Source: an uncultured Clostridium sp.
GTDB taxonomy: Bacteria; Bacillota; Clostridia; TANB77; CAG-508
Assembly (NCBI GenBank): GCA_947365805.1
Contig: CANAZY010000005.1
Coordinates: forward strand, 1 to 41,888
Length of the DNA stretch: 41,888 nt
Direction: 5' to 3'
In this document: positions 8,592 to 16,818 of the stretch, in pieces
Layout of the letters: each line of letters starts with the position of its first letter
Position numbering within the stretch: the first letter of the stretch is position 1
Translations under genes and position numbers: made by a program
The notes under the pieces: generated by a model
The model's input: only the letters and a program-made list of their open reading frames with translations
The model's database searches: none
Told to the model about the DNA's origin: nothing

Positions 8592-8620
8592 ATTATATCA
8601 CATTATGTCACCTTGTTCAA
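8592..8620 (-). promoter_or_regulatory. Sigma-A promoter of the 8269-8520 gene
   Basis: TTGAAC (8620-8615), a 17-base spacer and TATAAT (8597-8592). The surrounding sequence resembles the promoter at 7372-7400 (ACATAATG ahead of the -10 in both). Confidence 0.8.
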
Positions 8621-8718
8621 GCATATATATGAAAACTATGAAAAATTGCTATTTTCTTAAGAATTCTGACTAATTTTTAAGAATTTATCATATACTTAAT
8701 CGATAGGAGGATTATCTT

Positions 8719-9519
8719 ATGAGATTAATTTATCAATTGATAATAGGGATTTTAATTGGTGCAGGAGCAATTTTGCCAGGCATTAGTAGTGGTGTTTTAT
8801 GTGTTATTTTTGGAATTTATGATAAATTAGTTAATAGTGTATTGGGATTTTTTAAGAATTGGAAAGAAAATATTAAATTTTTGTTTCCTATTATATTAGG
8901 AGTTGGTATTGGTGTTGTTTTATTGGGGAATTTGTTAAAAACATTATTTTATTTATACCCTATTCCTACAAAGATGGCGTTTCTAGGGTTAATTTTAGGA
9001 TGTGTCCCAAGCTTATTTAAAGTAGCAAATTCTAAAAAAGGATTTCGTTTGCATTATCTATTTTATACATTGCTTTCATTTATATTTACTCTCTTATTAT
9101 TACTATTAGAAAATAATATGACAAATAGTACTTTGAAAAATACATCAAACAGCTTATTTTTAATTGTGAGCGGTTTTGTTATGTCTGCAGGAATTGTTGT
9201 GCCAGGCGTTAGTAGTACAGTCTTATTAATGATATTAGGAACATATGAAATGTATCTAGATGCTGTAGCATCTATTCAGATAGGTGTTCTTTTTCCAATG
9301 GGAATTGGATTGATTGTTGGTGGATTCTTATTTTTAAGACTAACCCAGTATTTATTAAAAAATTATTTTGCACAAATGTATTATACAATTATTGGATTTG
9401 TTTTAGGTTCTTTACTGATTTTATGGCCTGGCTTTACTTTTAATTTTATAGGAATTCTTTCATTTGTGATATTTATAATTTGTTTTTTCATTGGTAAAAA
9501 TTTTGAAAGGGTTGCATGA
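8719..9519 (+). CDS. DUF368 membrane protein
   Basis: A 266-residue polytopic inner-membrane protein of the DUF368 family. Two internally repeated signatures are visible: GAGAILPGISSGVLCVIFGIYDKLVNSV near the start and SAGIVVPGVSSTVLLMILGTYEMYLDAV in the second half. Each is followed by further hydrophobic helices (about 8 in total). DUF368 proteins have been linked to polyprenyl-phosphate carrier recycling; I infer that role here only from family membership. ATG 8719 has AGGAGG upstream. Confidence 0.88.
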   Translation: MRLIYQLIIGILIGAGAILPGISSGVLCVIFGIYDKLVNSVLGFFKNWKENIKFLFPIILGVGIGVVLLGNLLKTLFYLYPIPTKMAFLGLILGCVPSLFKVANSKKGFRLHYLFYTLLSFIFTLLLLLLENNMTNSTLKNTSNSLFLIVSGFVMSAGIVVPGVSSTVLLMILGTYEMYLDAVASIQIGVLFPMGIGLIVGGFLFLRLTQYLLKNYFAQMYYTIIGFVLGSLLILWPGFTFNFIGILSFVIFIICFFIGKNFERVA

Positions 9520-9533
9520 TATGTGTGCAACCC
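9509..9533. terminator. Hairpin at the 3' end of the DUF368 gene
   Basis: The stem GGGTTGCA / TGCAACCC, whose left arm overlaps the last codons of the gene. It lies between two convergent genes (U32 stop at 9541) and could serve both. Confidence 0.6.
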
Positions 9534-9540
9534 CCTACAT

Positions 9541-10770
9541 TTATTTTTTTCTTCTTAAAATCCAATTTGGCTCTACTTTTATTGGAATATGAATTTTAAC
9601 AGTTTGCCCTGCTTTTCCTGGATTTATAAATTCAATTGGTTCATTGGTTTCACTATTGCATAGTTTATCAATAGTAAAACGGTATGCCTCTAATTGACCT
9701 GGAACTAAAATTTCTAAAGTATCCCCTAATTTTAAACGATTTTTTACTTCTATTATAGATGTTTCTTCTTCATATGAAACTACTTTTCCACCAAATTCAT
9801 AATCTGGATTGTATTGTTTTCCTTCGTATTCTTGGAAATCCTTATTGTCTCTATCATTAAAATAAAATGTTGTTAAACTTCTTGTTTTTACTTTTTCTAG
9901 TTCGTTTAAGTATTTGGTATAATCATAATGTGCTGGATCTTTTATATAATCATCAATTGCGTTTCGATAAGTATTAATAACAGAAGCTAAATAGTATTCT
10001 GTTTTTAACCTTCCTTCAATTTTTAAACTATCCACACCCATTTCTACAATTTCTGGAATTTCTTTTACTAAGCATAAATCTTTAGATGAAAAAATATAAG
10101 TTCCTTTTTCATCATGCTCAATTGGCATTAAATTTCCAGGATTATTTACTTCTTCTGCATATACATTATATGCCCATCTACAGCTTTGTGCACAATCCCC
10201 TAAATTAGCACTTCTTGAAGCCAGAAAATCGCTTAAGAAACATCTTCCTGAATATCCAAAACAAATAGCTCCATGAACAAATATTTCAGTTTCTAATCGC
10301 ATTGGTGTGTTATCAATAATATCCTTTATTTGAGACTTATTTAATTCTCTTGCTAAAATAACACGTTTTGCTCCATTTTTATGCCAGAAGTTAGCAGTAT
10401 GTGCACTTACTACATTTGCTTGTGTGCTAATATGTATATCAACATCTGGAGCTTCTTCTTTTAAAATATCTACAACTCCTCCATCTGCTACAATAATCCC
10501 ATCTGCTTTTAATTCATTTAACATTCTAGCTTGTTTTCGAATTTCTTCATACATGGTATCCCAAGCATATATATTAATGGCAACATAAACTTTTTTACCA
10601 ATACTATGTGCATAATTAATGGTATTTGCTAAATCATCATCTTGCATTTCGGCACGGCTTCTTAGGGATAATGATGATGTTCCTGCATAAACAGCATCTG
10701 CTCCATATAAAAATGCAATTTTTGCTTTTTGAAATGACCCCGCTGGGGCTAATAATTCTGGTTTTTTCAT
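9541..10770 (-). CDS. U32 family protein, TrhP-like (tRNA U34 hydroxylation)
   Basis: A 409-residue member of the U32 'peptidase' family, starting KKPELLAPAGSFQKAKIAFLYGADAVYAG. Conserved features include VHGAICFGYSGRCFLSDFLASRSANLGDCAQSCRW, with the family's cysteines (likely an iron-sulfur ligand set), and FSSKDLCLVKEIPEIVEMGVDSLKIEGRLK. The C-terminal beta domain ends LKLGDTLEILVPG. Family members YegQ/TrhP and YrrN/YrrO are required for 5-hydroxyuridine at the tRNA wobble position. In Bacillus their genes sit beside yrrM/trmR, and a TrmR-like gene is present here at 16819-17407. ATG 10770 has AGAGGT upstream. Confidence 0.88.
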   Translation of the reverse strand: MKKPELLAPAGSFQKAKIAFLYGADAVYAGTSSLSLRSRAEMQDDDLANTINYAHSIGKKVYVAINIYAWDTMYEEIRKQARMLNELKADGIIVADGGVVDILKEEAPDVDIHISTQANVVSAHTANFWHKNGAKRVILARELNKSQIKDIIDNTPMRLETEIFVHGAICFGYSGRCFLSDFLASRSANLGDCAQSCRWAYNVYAEEVNNPGNLMPIEHDEKGTYIFSSKDLCLVKEIPEIVEMGVDSLKIEGRLKTEYYLASVINTYRNAIDDYIKDPAHYDYTKYLNELEKVKTRSLTTFYFNDRDNKDFQEYEGKQYNPDYEFGGKVVSYEEETSIIEVKNRLKLGDTLEILVPGQLEAYRFTIDKLCNSETNEPIEFINPGKAGQTVKIHIPIKVEPNWILRRKK

Positions 10771-10833
10771 AGAATACCTCTTTTCAATGGATTTGTGAAA
10801 ATTATATCATAATTTTGTAACATTTAAAAGAAA

Positions 10834-10862
10834 AAACAAGAAATCTATCAAATTTCTTGTTT
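10834..10862 (-). terminator. Terminator of the prepilin-like operon
   Basis: An 11-bp perfect stem (AAACAAGAAAT / ATTTCTTGTTT) with a 7-base loop. On the minus strand it is followed by TTTTTTCTTTT. Confidence 0.85.
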
Positions 10863-10943
10863 AAAAAGCTATTTATATTTCTTATAACTGATTTAGTAGC
10901 ACTTTTGTTAAAATTAGCATTAAAATCGTATCCTATTTTTTCA

Positions 10944-11822
10944 TTAAAACATAGGATAACAATATCCATATACATTTCTATAATCAGCTGCTGTTCCAGT
11001 AGCTCTAGCAGTAAAATAAATATTGTCTCCTTCTTTTAAATATATCGAAAATGCATCTGTATTTATATCTAGATAACTTCCATAAGTCCAACATTTTACT
11101 TCTCCCAATATAGTGCCATTAACTAGAAAGCAAATGCTTGTATCTGCTGAAGCACTAGAAGACATATCTGCCCTTAATTTAATAAAATACCAGCCACTTT
11201 TTAAAACTTTATATCCATTTTCATTTGAATAGAATAAATATTTGTCAATCTCATGGTTAGCATCTGTATCTCTTGTGAAGCCGTCCATACTCGTTACAGT
11301 CGAATAAGTTGATGCAACTGTTCTTGCATTATAAATGTATGCATCTGTTCGTACCCCTGTTGCTCCGTTCGTTGGGCTTGTTTCTGATGGTATATTTTTT
11401 ATTCCGTCTACAGATGCCAATTGTAAAGAGGCATTAATTTCAAATTCATATGGATAATCTTTTAGTTTTGTGAAAAAAGACTTGTTTTCTCCTAACTCAA
11501 TTTTAGTTAAACTTGCTGTCCTTTTGCTTGTTAGCTCTACATACTCTATCTCTTCATCTTCACAAAAGTCATTTGCTAATTCTTGTAATGTTGGCATTCT
11601 TTGTTCTGTTGCATAAGATTGCATTTGTGAATTTGTTATTTTTAGATTAATCTTCTCTGTTGCTGCCTGTTTTTGTGTTTCTTCTTTTGCTTCTTTTGCC
11701 GTTTCCATTAACCCATCATTTCCAATTGTTAAATTTAATACGACACCTGCTAAAATTAGCATAAGTATAATCGTTATAATTAGTGCAATTATTGTGATTC
11801 CTGAATGATTCCTTCTTTTCAT
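10944..11822 (-). CDS. Prepilin-like surface protein C with jelly-roll-like tail
   Basis: A 292-residue protein. After MKRRNHSG comes the prepilin-type hydrophobic helix ITIIALIITIILMLILAGVVLNLTIG, with A where the methylation motif normally has Glu at +5. A helical stalk (KEAKEETQKQAATEKINLK) and a beta-rich C-terminal region follow: GYKVLKSGWYFIKLRADM, ICFLVNGTILGEVKCW, FSIYLKEGDNIYFTA, ending YCYPMF. That tail has the look of a C1q/TNF-type sandwich (inference). It is paralogous to protein A at 13063-13768. ATG 11822 (GGAGG upstream) is chosen over in-frame codons further upstream. It is third in the run and ends at the 10834 hairpin. No frameshift is needed. Confidence 0.75.
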   Translation of the reverse strand: MKRRNHSGITIIALIITIILMLILAGVVLNLTIGNDGLMETAKEAKEETQKQAATEKINLKITNSQMQSYATEQRMPTLQELANDFCEDEEIEYVELTSKRTASLTKIELGENKSFFTKLKDYPYEFEINASLQLASVDGIKNIPSETSPTNGATGVRTDAYIYNARTVASTYSTVTSMDGFTRDTDANHEIDKYLFYSNENGYKVLKSGWYFIKLRADMSSSASADTSICFLVNGTILGEVKCWTYGSYLDINTDAFSIYLKEGDNIYFTARATGTAADYRNVYGYCYPMF

Positions 11823-11926
11823 AAAATTTCCTCCATTTATCTTATGTTTATATATGATTTCTTCTGTAGATATTTTATATAATCTATTTATTATTGTCAA
11901 CATTTTTATATAAGATGCTAATTATC

Positions 11927-13037
11927 TTATTTCTCCAGCCAAACTTCATATATATTTACATTTACTTTATAAATCCCATTAGCAAAACGACTAAAAGAAG
12001 CAGTTGGATATACGAATTCATTTATATCCTCTATATCTATTTTTGAATTTATAATTTGTTTACTTATATTGTCTTTCAGATTGCTAAATCCTTCAACAGA
12101 TATAAAATGCTGATTGTTATAATCAGTAAATTGCGGATTGCACACACCAACAGAAAACCAGGTGTACCAGCTATTATATGGTGCTACTAGATATTGCATA
12201 TTATCGATTTCTAATTTATAAACAATTTTATTATAATCTTTTACATCAATGCGATTTGTGGTTTGACAAGAATTCCAATATTTAGCGTTTTCTTGAAAAT
12301 TTACTTGTAAATTTAAATGGTCGCTTTCTTTCGTGAAGGTTCCAATATTATGATTTCCTTGTTTCCATCCTCCTGTTAATTCTGTATATTCTTCTCCGTT
12401 TTTATATAAATATGTTCGTGCTTCTGTTGTTATTGTTATTGGCAAAGAAGTTTTGGTATTGCCTTTGTCATCTACTACAGTGACTAATACAAAATATGAA
12501 GTATTTGGTTCTAAATCTTCTATTGTATACGTATTTCCGTGCTAATTGCTCTGTTTGTTTATTTCCATATTTATATTGGTACCCTACAATATTTCCTTGT
12601 GTAGAACTTGCTTCTACCGTTATTGTGCAACTACTTGTTCCTATGTTAGTTGCAACTAGTTTTATACTTATTGGACTGTTTATTTTTTCTCCTATATGAA
12701 CATGATAACCTTCATCAATCCAATATTCATATTCTTTATAGGTTCCTGTTAAATTTTCTAATACTTCGATTCCTAGTAATCGCTTTGTTAATTCTTCTTG
12801 TATAACAACATTATTAATCTGATTATTTTGAGCTACTTGCTCTGCTACTATCGAAGTTAACTCAAGCTGTATTTCTTCTTGAATTTGAGCTTTATTACTT
12901 TCTTCTTTCGCAAGTTGTGCAACTTTAAAAATACCATTTTCACTAATTGTCATAGTTAGCACAACTCCTACTAGAATTAACATCACAATAATTGTTATAA
13001 TTAGTGCAATTAAAGTAATTCCCTTGTCGTCTCTCAT
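11927..13037 (-). CDS. Prepilin-like protein B with fibronectin-like part, +1 shift at CGG
   Basis: ATG 13037 (AAAGGG upstream) encodes MRDDKGITLIALIITIIVMLILVGVVL, a prepilin-like helix without Glu+5, followed by a stalk and a fibronectin-III-like segment (NSPISIKLVATNIGTSSCTITVEASS...GYQYKYGNKQTEQLA). At CGG 12539-12537 the zero frame runs 24 codons of unrelated sequence. Skipping C gives GNTYTIEDLEPNTSYFVLVTV, the typical end of an Fn3 domain, and continues through PITITTEARTYLYKNGEEY to the stop at 11927, for 369 residues in all. The C-terminal ~170 residues are beta-rich and ASFSRFANGIYKVNVNIYEVWLEK closes the protein. I do not recognise that final domain. Confidence 0.78.
12537..12539 (-). 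other. CGG +1 frameshift site in prepilin-like gene B
   Basis: Sense context: CAA TTA GCA c GGA AAT ACG TAT. Skipping the C joins QLA-GNTYTIEDLEPNTSY, a well-formed fibronectin-III C-terminal half. Confidence 0.82.
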
Positions 13038-13062
13038 TTTCTTTTGTCCCTTTCTATACTTA

Positions 13063-13768
13063 CTAAAACATTGGATAACAATATGCCTTAATTTCTCTAA
13101 CGGATGTTGCATTATCTGTAACAACTGAAAAATAAATTTTATCTCCTTCATTTAGAAAAATTGAAAAAGAATTATTATCTTCATTTCCTTCCCAGTATCC
13201 TGATGTTCTAATTTTTGCTTTAACTTTTGCAATAGTAATATCGTTAAGTTTAAACTCTAATTTATCTTCATTCCAAGAAAGAGTTGTACTTGTAAAGGCC
13301 ATCATATTAATAAAATACCAACCGAGTTTTTAAAACAGTATAACCATCTTGTGACGAGTAAGATAAATATTCTGATATTTTATTATTTTCATCTGTTGCT
13401 ATTGTTAATCCTGTCATACTAGTTTTTTCAAAAGTTCCAAGCTCTGTTGTTGAGTTACAAATATACCTATCTGTTTTTATTCCTGTTGGTTGCTGTATTT
13501 TACTATTAATATATTCATCTAATTCTTGCATTGTTAGAGTAACTTTTGAATCTCCTGCTACTTTAATAGATGCATATAAATCATCCAAATCCTTTTGCTC
13601 ATTTGCTTCTGCTTGCTTATATTCATTTCCAGCTTGCTGTGCTAGGTTAAAGATTCCTCTTTCCCCTATTGTTAAGTTTAGTACGACTCCTGCTAGAATT
13701 AGCATCACAATAATCGTTACAATAAGTGCAATTAACGTAATAGCATTTTGGTTATTTTTTCTTTCCAT
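13063..13768 (-). CDS. Prepilin-like surface protein A, +1 shift at CGG
   Basis: First gene of the three-gene run. ATG 13768 encodes MERKNNQNAITLIALIVTIIVMLILAGVVLN, again a prepilin-like helix with A in place of Glu+5, then the stalk RGIFNLAQQAGNEYKQAEANEQ. The zero frame reads YTVLKT-R-L-V-F-Y-stop at CGG 13324-13322. Skipping C gives YTVLKTGWYFINMMAFTSTTLSW, matching the intact paralogue C (YKVLKSGWYFIKLRADM). The joined product is 234 residues and ends KAYCYPMF, like C. The intact paralogue in the same operon makes the proposed frame unusually secure. Confidence 0.8.
13322..13324 (-). other. CGG +1 frameshift site in prepilin-like gene A
   Basis: Sense context: TTA AAA ACT c GGT TGG TAT TTT. 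Paralogue C has SGWYFI at the same place, read without a shift. This is the only site where the glycine codon is GGT rather than GGA. Confidence 0.85.
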
Positions 13769-13901
13769 TTTCCTTTGTTTTCCTTTCACTTTTTCCTGTT
13801 TTAGTGTTTCTTAATTTTATACAAATATACTGATATGTTAAGGAAATTATATATTACCAATTGGTTAAAGTCAATAATATTTTTATCACTTTGGTAACAT
13901 T

Positions 13902-13931
13902 TTGTTAAGTTTTCATATCATACATTATAAT
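13902..13931 (+). promoter_or_regulatory. Promoter of the XRE regulator
   Basis: TTGTTA (13902-13907), an 18-base spacer and TATAAT (13926-13931), 24 bases ahead of the GTG start. The region 13769-13955 is shared with the divergent prepilin-like operon. Confidence 0.65.
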
Positions 13932-13955
13932 AATGGTAATAAAGGAGGAAAGTTT

Positions 13956-14351
13956 GTGTATAATCGATTTGCAAAAAGATTAGTTGAATTAATGGAAGAA
14001 AAGGATATTTCTCAAGTTAGACTTAGTGAGCTTATTGGAACAACAAATGTAACAATTTCTAGATATATTAATGGTTCAAGAAAACCACGAATTGAAATTG
14101 TAGAAAAAATGGCAGAAGTTCTAGAAGTATCTGTTGATTATTTACTTGGCATTTCCAATGTTAAAAGCTTGCCTACTAGTAAAGTTAAAGATGATTATAC
14201 CATTCTTTACCACAAGTTAGATGATATCTCAAAAATAATTTCAAAAAAACATTTTTCAAAAGAACAAATCTTAATTATTGAAAAACTATTAGAGACTAAC
14301 CGAAATTTTATTTCTGAATTAGAATATGATATAAAAGAAAATGATAAGTAG
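13956..14351 (+). CDS. XRE-family transcriptional regulator
   Basis: A 131-residue DNA-binding protein. The N-terminal helix-turn-helix (residues ~3-62) reads NRFAKRLVELMEEKDISQVRLSELIGTTNVTISRYINGSRKPRIEIVEKMAEVLEVSVDYLLGI, the Cro/C1 type. The C-terminal ~65 residues are helical (YHKLDDISKIISKKHFSKEQILIIEKLLET) and may dimerise. I chose GTG 13956 because AAAGGAGG lies seven bases upstream. The gene is divergent from the prepilin-like operon and could regulate it (inference). A clear terminator follows. Confidence 0.88.
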   Translation: MYNRFAKRLVELMEEKDISQVRLSELIGTTNVTISRYINGSRKPRIEIVEKMAEVLEVSVDYLLGISNVKSLPTSKVKDDYTILYHKLDDISKIISKKHFSKEQILIIEKLLETNRNFISELEYDIKENDK

Positions 14352-14373
14352 ATGAAAAATCTACTTTTTTTAT
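14346..14373 (+). terminator. Terminator of the XRE gene
   Basis: The stem AAGTAGA / TCTACTT is followed by a run of T (CTACTTTTTTTATT), overlapping the stop codon. Confidence 0.85.
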
Positions 14374-14433
14374 TAATTTGTTTACTTTTGTTTCTAAATT
14401 TGATATGATTTATTTATGTTTTGGGAGGACTTT

Positions 14434-14988
14434 ATGGAAAAAATAAATAAAAAAGATGTTCATATTATTAGCATGCGATACCTTTTACTATATTTTTTAA
14501 TTTATGCCATGATTGGGTGGTTATTGGAAACCATTTATGCAGTTACAACATTGGGACATTTTGTAAAAAGAGGATTTTTATATGGCCCTCTTTGCCCTAT
14601 TTATGGTTGGGGAGCTGTTATTTTAATTACTTGCCTTAAAAAGTATAAAACAAAACCAATAAAATTATTTTTTTATTCTGCCATCATCTTTTCTGTTTTT
14701 GAATATGTAGCAGGTTTTGCATTAGATGCATTGTTTTGTGCTAGATGGTGGGATTATACCAATGATTTTATGAATTTAAATGGACGAATTAGCATCTTTT
14801 TTTCTTTTGCTTGGGGAATCATTGCTCTTATTTTTATGCATATCATCCATCCATTCATTGAAAAAATTACCAAAAAAGTAATTAACAAAATACCTATAAA
14901 ACTACAAACAATTGTAATTCATATAGCTTTTATTCTACTAGTTATTGATACCATTTTATCTAGTATGAAATACTTAAATTTATTTTAA
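14434..14988 (+). CDS. CmpB-like putative ABC transporter permease
   Basis: A 184-residue polytopic membrane protein with the signature of the 'putative ABC-transporter type IV' (CmpB) family: IGWLLETIYAV, then KRGFLYGPLCPIYGWGAVI, then SVFEYVAGFALDALFCARWWDYTNDFMNLNGRISIFFSFAWG. There are about five membrane helices. No ATPase gene is nearby, and the transport function is unproven. ATG 14434 (GGGAGG upstream) is preferred over ATG 14416, which lies ahead of that site. Confidence 0.85.
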   Translation: MEKINKKDVHIISMRYLLLYFLIYAMIGWLLETIYAVTTLGHFVKRGFLYGPLCPIYGWGAVILITCLKKYKTKPIKLFFYSAIIFSVFEYVAGFALDALFCARWWDYTNDFMNLNGRISIFFSFAWGIIALIFMHIIHPFIEKITKKVINKIPIKLQTIVIHIAFILLVIDTILSSMKYLNLF

Positions 14989-14994
14989 TATGCT

Positions 14995-15021
14995 CTAGCG
15001 ATACTATTTTGGTATCGCTAG
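14995..15021 (+). terminator. Terminator after the CmpB-like gene
   Basis: A perfect 10-bp stem (CTAGCGATAC / GTATCGCTAG) with a 7-base loop, followed by ACTTTTTAT. Confidence 0.8.
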
Positions 15022-15077
15022 ACTTTTTATGTGGAGATATGTTATAATTTAGACATGAACAAGAGAGGAATGATTGT

Positions 15078-16154
15078 ATGATTATTCATAATGAATTAAA
15101 AAAAGAACTATTAGCTTGGGATAATACCAAACCAATTTATAAGCAATTTGAACAAAAATGTGAGATATTAACGAATCTATCTGGTTTAATTATTAGCCCA
15201 GAAGATTACCAAATTCAATATGAAGCTCAAAAGTCATCTGTTAATAAATATATGGATTTACAAGATGAATTATATCGATTTTTATATCATAAATATCCTA
15301 ATGTTGAATTTGCAATGGCAGGTAGATTAAAATCTCCTTTTTCTTATTATGAAAAGGTCATTCGTAAATTTATAGAACAACTTTTAAAAGATGAATATAA
15401 AATTGTTAAAGTTTTAGATGTATATGCCATGAAAGTATTATTAACGAATATTAATTATCCAATTGATAAAGTAAGCGTTGATATGCAAGGAATTTACATT
15501 GATTGCGGTCCAAATGAATTTCGTATTGAAAAAGATGACTGTTTTGAATTTTCACATGAAGGAAACACCATTAGTGCAGTTGTAAAAGAAGGTGCAAGTA
15601 ATATATATATTGACCATGTAACTCCACACATATGTACTACTACTAGAGATAAAAAAGATTTAATCCTTCCTTTGTCATTAGCAAGCATTTATAAAAAATC
15701 ATCAAAAGAACACTTAGTTAAATATTGTTATAAATTTCAAGAGGATATTGGAGAATTTTGTAATCATAAAAAATTTGAAACCAAAAAAATGAAAGATTAT
15801 ATAGAAAAAGAAAAACCTTCTGGGTATGCTTCTCTTCAATGGTCTTTCTATTCAGAAGAAGATGCTCTAGGAATTGAATGCCAAACTAGAACTTTGGATA
15901 TGGAGATATTTAATAATAAAGAGCGAGCAGAATACTATAAGCCAGATGAACATAAATTAACAAAAAACGCTTTACAAAAAATGCCTTATTTTGCATTAAC
16001 AACAAGAGTTAATTTTGCTGAAGAAGGTTTCACCACATGGAGGTGGAATGACGAAGAATGTTTTGAATATTTATATGGCATTCCATTAAAAGAGTATCGT
16101 AAGCAAATGCAACCTACAGTTCAATTTAAGGAAAAAGAAGATGGAGCTAGATAG
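15078..16154 (+). CDS. RelA/SpoT-like nucleotidyltransferase-fold protein 1
   Basis: A 358-residue protein distantly related to (p)ppGpp synthetases. The region AMAGRLKSPFSYYEKVIRKFI resembles the ATP-binding RxKSxxSxxxK motif, followed by VLDVYAMKVLLTN. After an insert of about 100 residues, EKPSGYASLQWSFYSEEDALGIECQTRTLDMEIFNNKERAEYYKPDEH resembles the GYQSLHT...EIQIRT...AEYG.AAH segment. There is no HD hydrolase, TGS or ACT domain. The core is recognisable, but key positions differ (A-S-L-Q-W for Q-S-L-H-T), so I cannot say whether it makes an alarmone. ATG 15078 follows AGAGGAATG. A second RelA/SpoT-like gene follows directly. Confidence 0.7.
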   Translation: MIIHNELKKELLAWDNTKPIYKQFEQKCEILTNLSGLIISPEDYQIQYEAQKSSVNKYMDLQDELYRFLYHKYPNVEFAMAGRLKSPFSYYEKVIRKFIEQLLKDEYKIVKVLDVYAMKVLLTNINYPIDKVSVDMQGIYIDCGPNEFRIEKDDCFEFSHEGNTISAVVKEGASNIYIDHVTPHICTTTRDKKDLILPLSLASIYKKSSKEHLVKYCYKFQEDIGEFCNHKKFETKKMKDYIEKEKPSGYASLQWSFYSEEDALGIECQTRTLDMEIFNNKERAEYYKPDEHKLTKNALQKMPYFALTTRVNFAEEGFTTWRWNDEECFEYLYGIPLKEYRKQMQPTVQFKEKEDGAR

Positions 16155-16161
16155 CTCCATC
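16140..16161 (+). terminator. Terminator or attenuator between the two RelA/SpoT-like genes
   Basis: The stem GATGGAGCT / AGCTCCATC with a 4-base loop overlaps the stop codon of gene 1 and is followed by GTTTGCTTTT. The second gene may rely on read-through or its own promoter. Confidence 0.7.
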
Positions 16162-16210
16162 GTTTGCTTTTATAATATATTTTCATAAAATTAGAAAAGG
16201 AGGGCATATT

Positions 16211-16774
16211 ATGCCAGCAAGCATCACAGATTTCCCAGACATTTGCAATGTCATTTATCGGGAAAGAACATCAATAGCAGGGATTTATTCTAGGTATATT
16301 GAAGAGTTAGAAAAAACTTCTTCTCGATACAATCAAGGATATGCTAACAAGTTAAAAGCAGCATTAGATATGCAAAAACCTGCAAAGCTTAGAGAGGTTG
16401 AACGTGACTTTGCGGACTTTAAAACTTATATGAAAAAGTTTACAGCAAAGCACAATATCTATTTGGTTATTACAAAAAGGCAAAAAGATTTTATATTTCA
16501 TCCGACGAAAAATGGGTATCAAAGTCTTCACACCGTTCTTGAAATGCAAAATGGCTTAACATTTGAAATTCAAGTTCGTACATTTGCAATGGACGTAGTA
16601 TCAAAATATGGAAGTGCTTCACATTTGGTTTTTGAAGAAAAAAGACGTGAGCCAACAGATATTTGCTTAGATCTCTCTAAAGTGGAAATCCCTGGATTTA
16701 CAGCTTTACCCGATGGAACCATTATTGATAACATCGGATTAGTAAAATCAATTAATCCTTTTGAATTTCTTTAA
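16211..16774 (+). CDS. RelA/SpoT-like nucleotidyltransferase-fold protein 2
   Basis: A 187-residue protein. Its C-terminal half contains FHPTKNGYQSLHTVLEMQNGLTFEIQVRTFAMDVVSKYGSASH, a good match to the catalytic half of RelA/SpoT synthetase domains (GYQSLHT, E-x-Q-x-R-T, AEYG-A-H). The N-terminal half (residues 1-85) is helical and lacks a visible RxKSxxSxxxK motif, so the domain may be partial, or it may act together with the neighbour. ATG 16211 has AAAAGGAGGG upstream. It contains an in-frame CGG (16259-16261, I-Y-R-E-R) followed by G that stays in frame. This is the only such codon I found in a gene with family homology. Confidence 0.72.
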   Translation: MPASITDFPDICNVIYRERTSIAGIYSRYIEELEKTSSRYNQGYANKLKAALDMQKPAKLREVERDFADFKTYMKKFTAKHNIYLVITKRQKDFIFHPTKNGYQSLHTVLEMQNGLTFEIQVRTFAMDVVSKYGSASHLVFEEKRREPTDICLDLSKVEIPGFTALPDGTIIDNIGLVKSINPFEFL

Positions 16775-16784
16775 TATCTGATTT

Positions 16785-16813
16785 AACCCCTGGCATTTTG
16801 TTTGGTGGGGGTT
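16785..16813. terminator. Bidirectional terminator between RelA/SpoT-like gene 2 and trmR
   Basis: The stem AACCCC / GGGGTT around a 17-base loop, with a T-rich tail on the plus strand (TTTTCTTTTATTTTTTC). It lies between convergent genes. Confidence 0.75.
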
Positions 16814-16818
16814 TTCTT

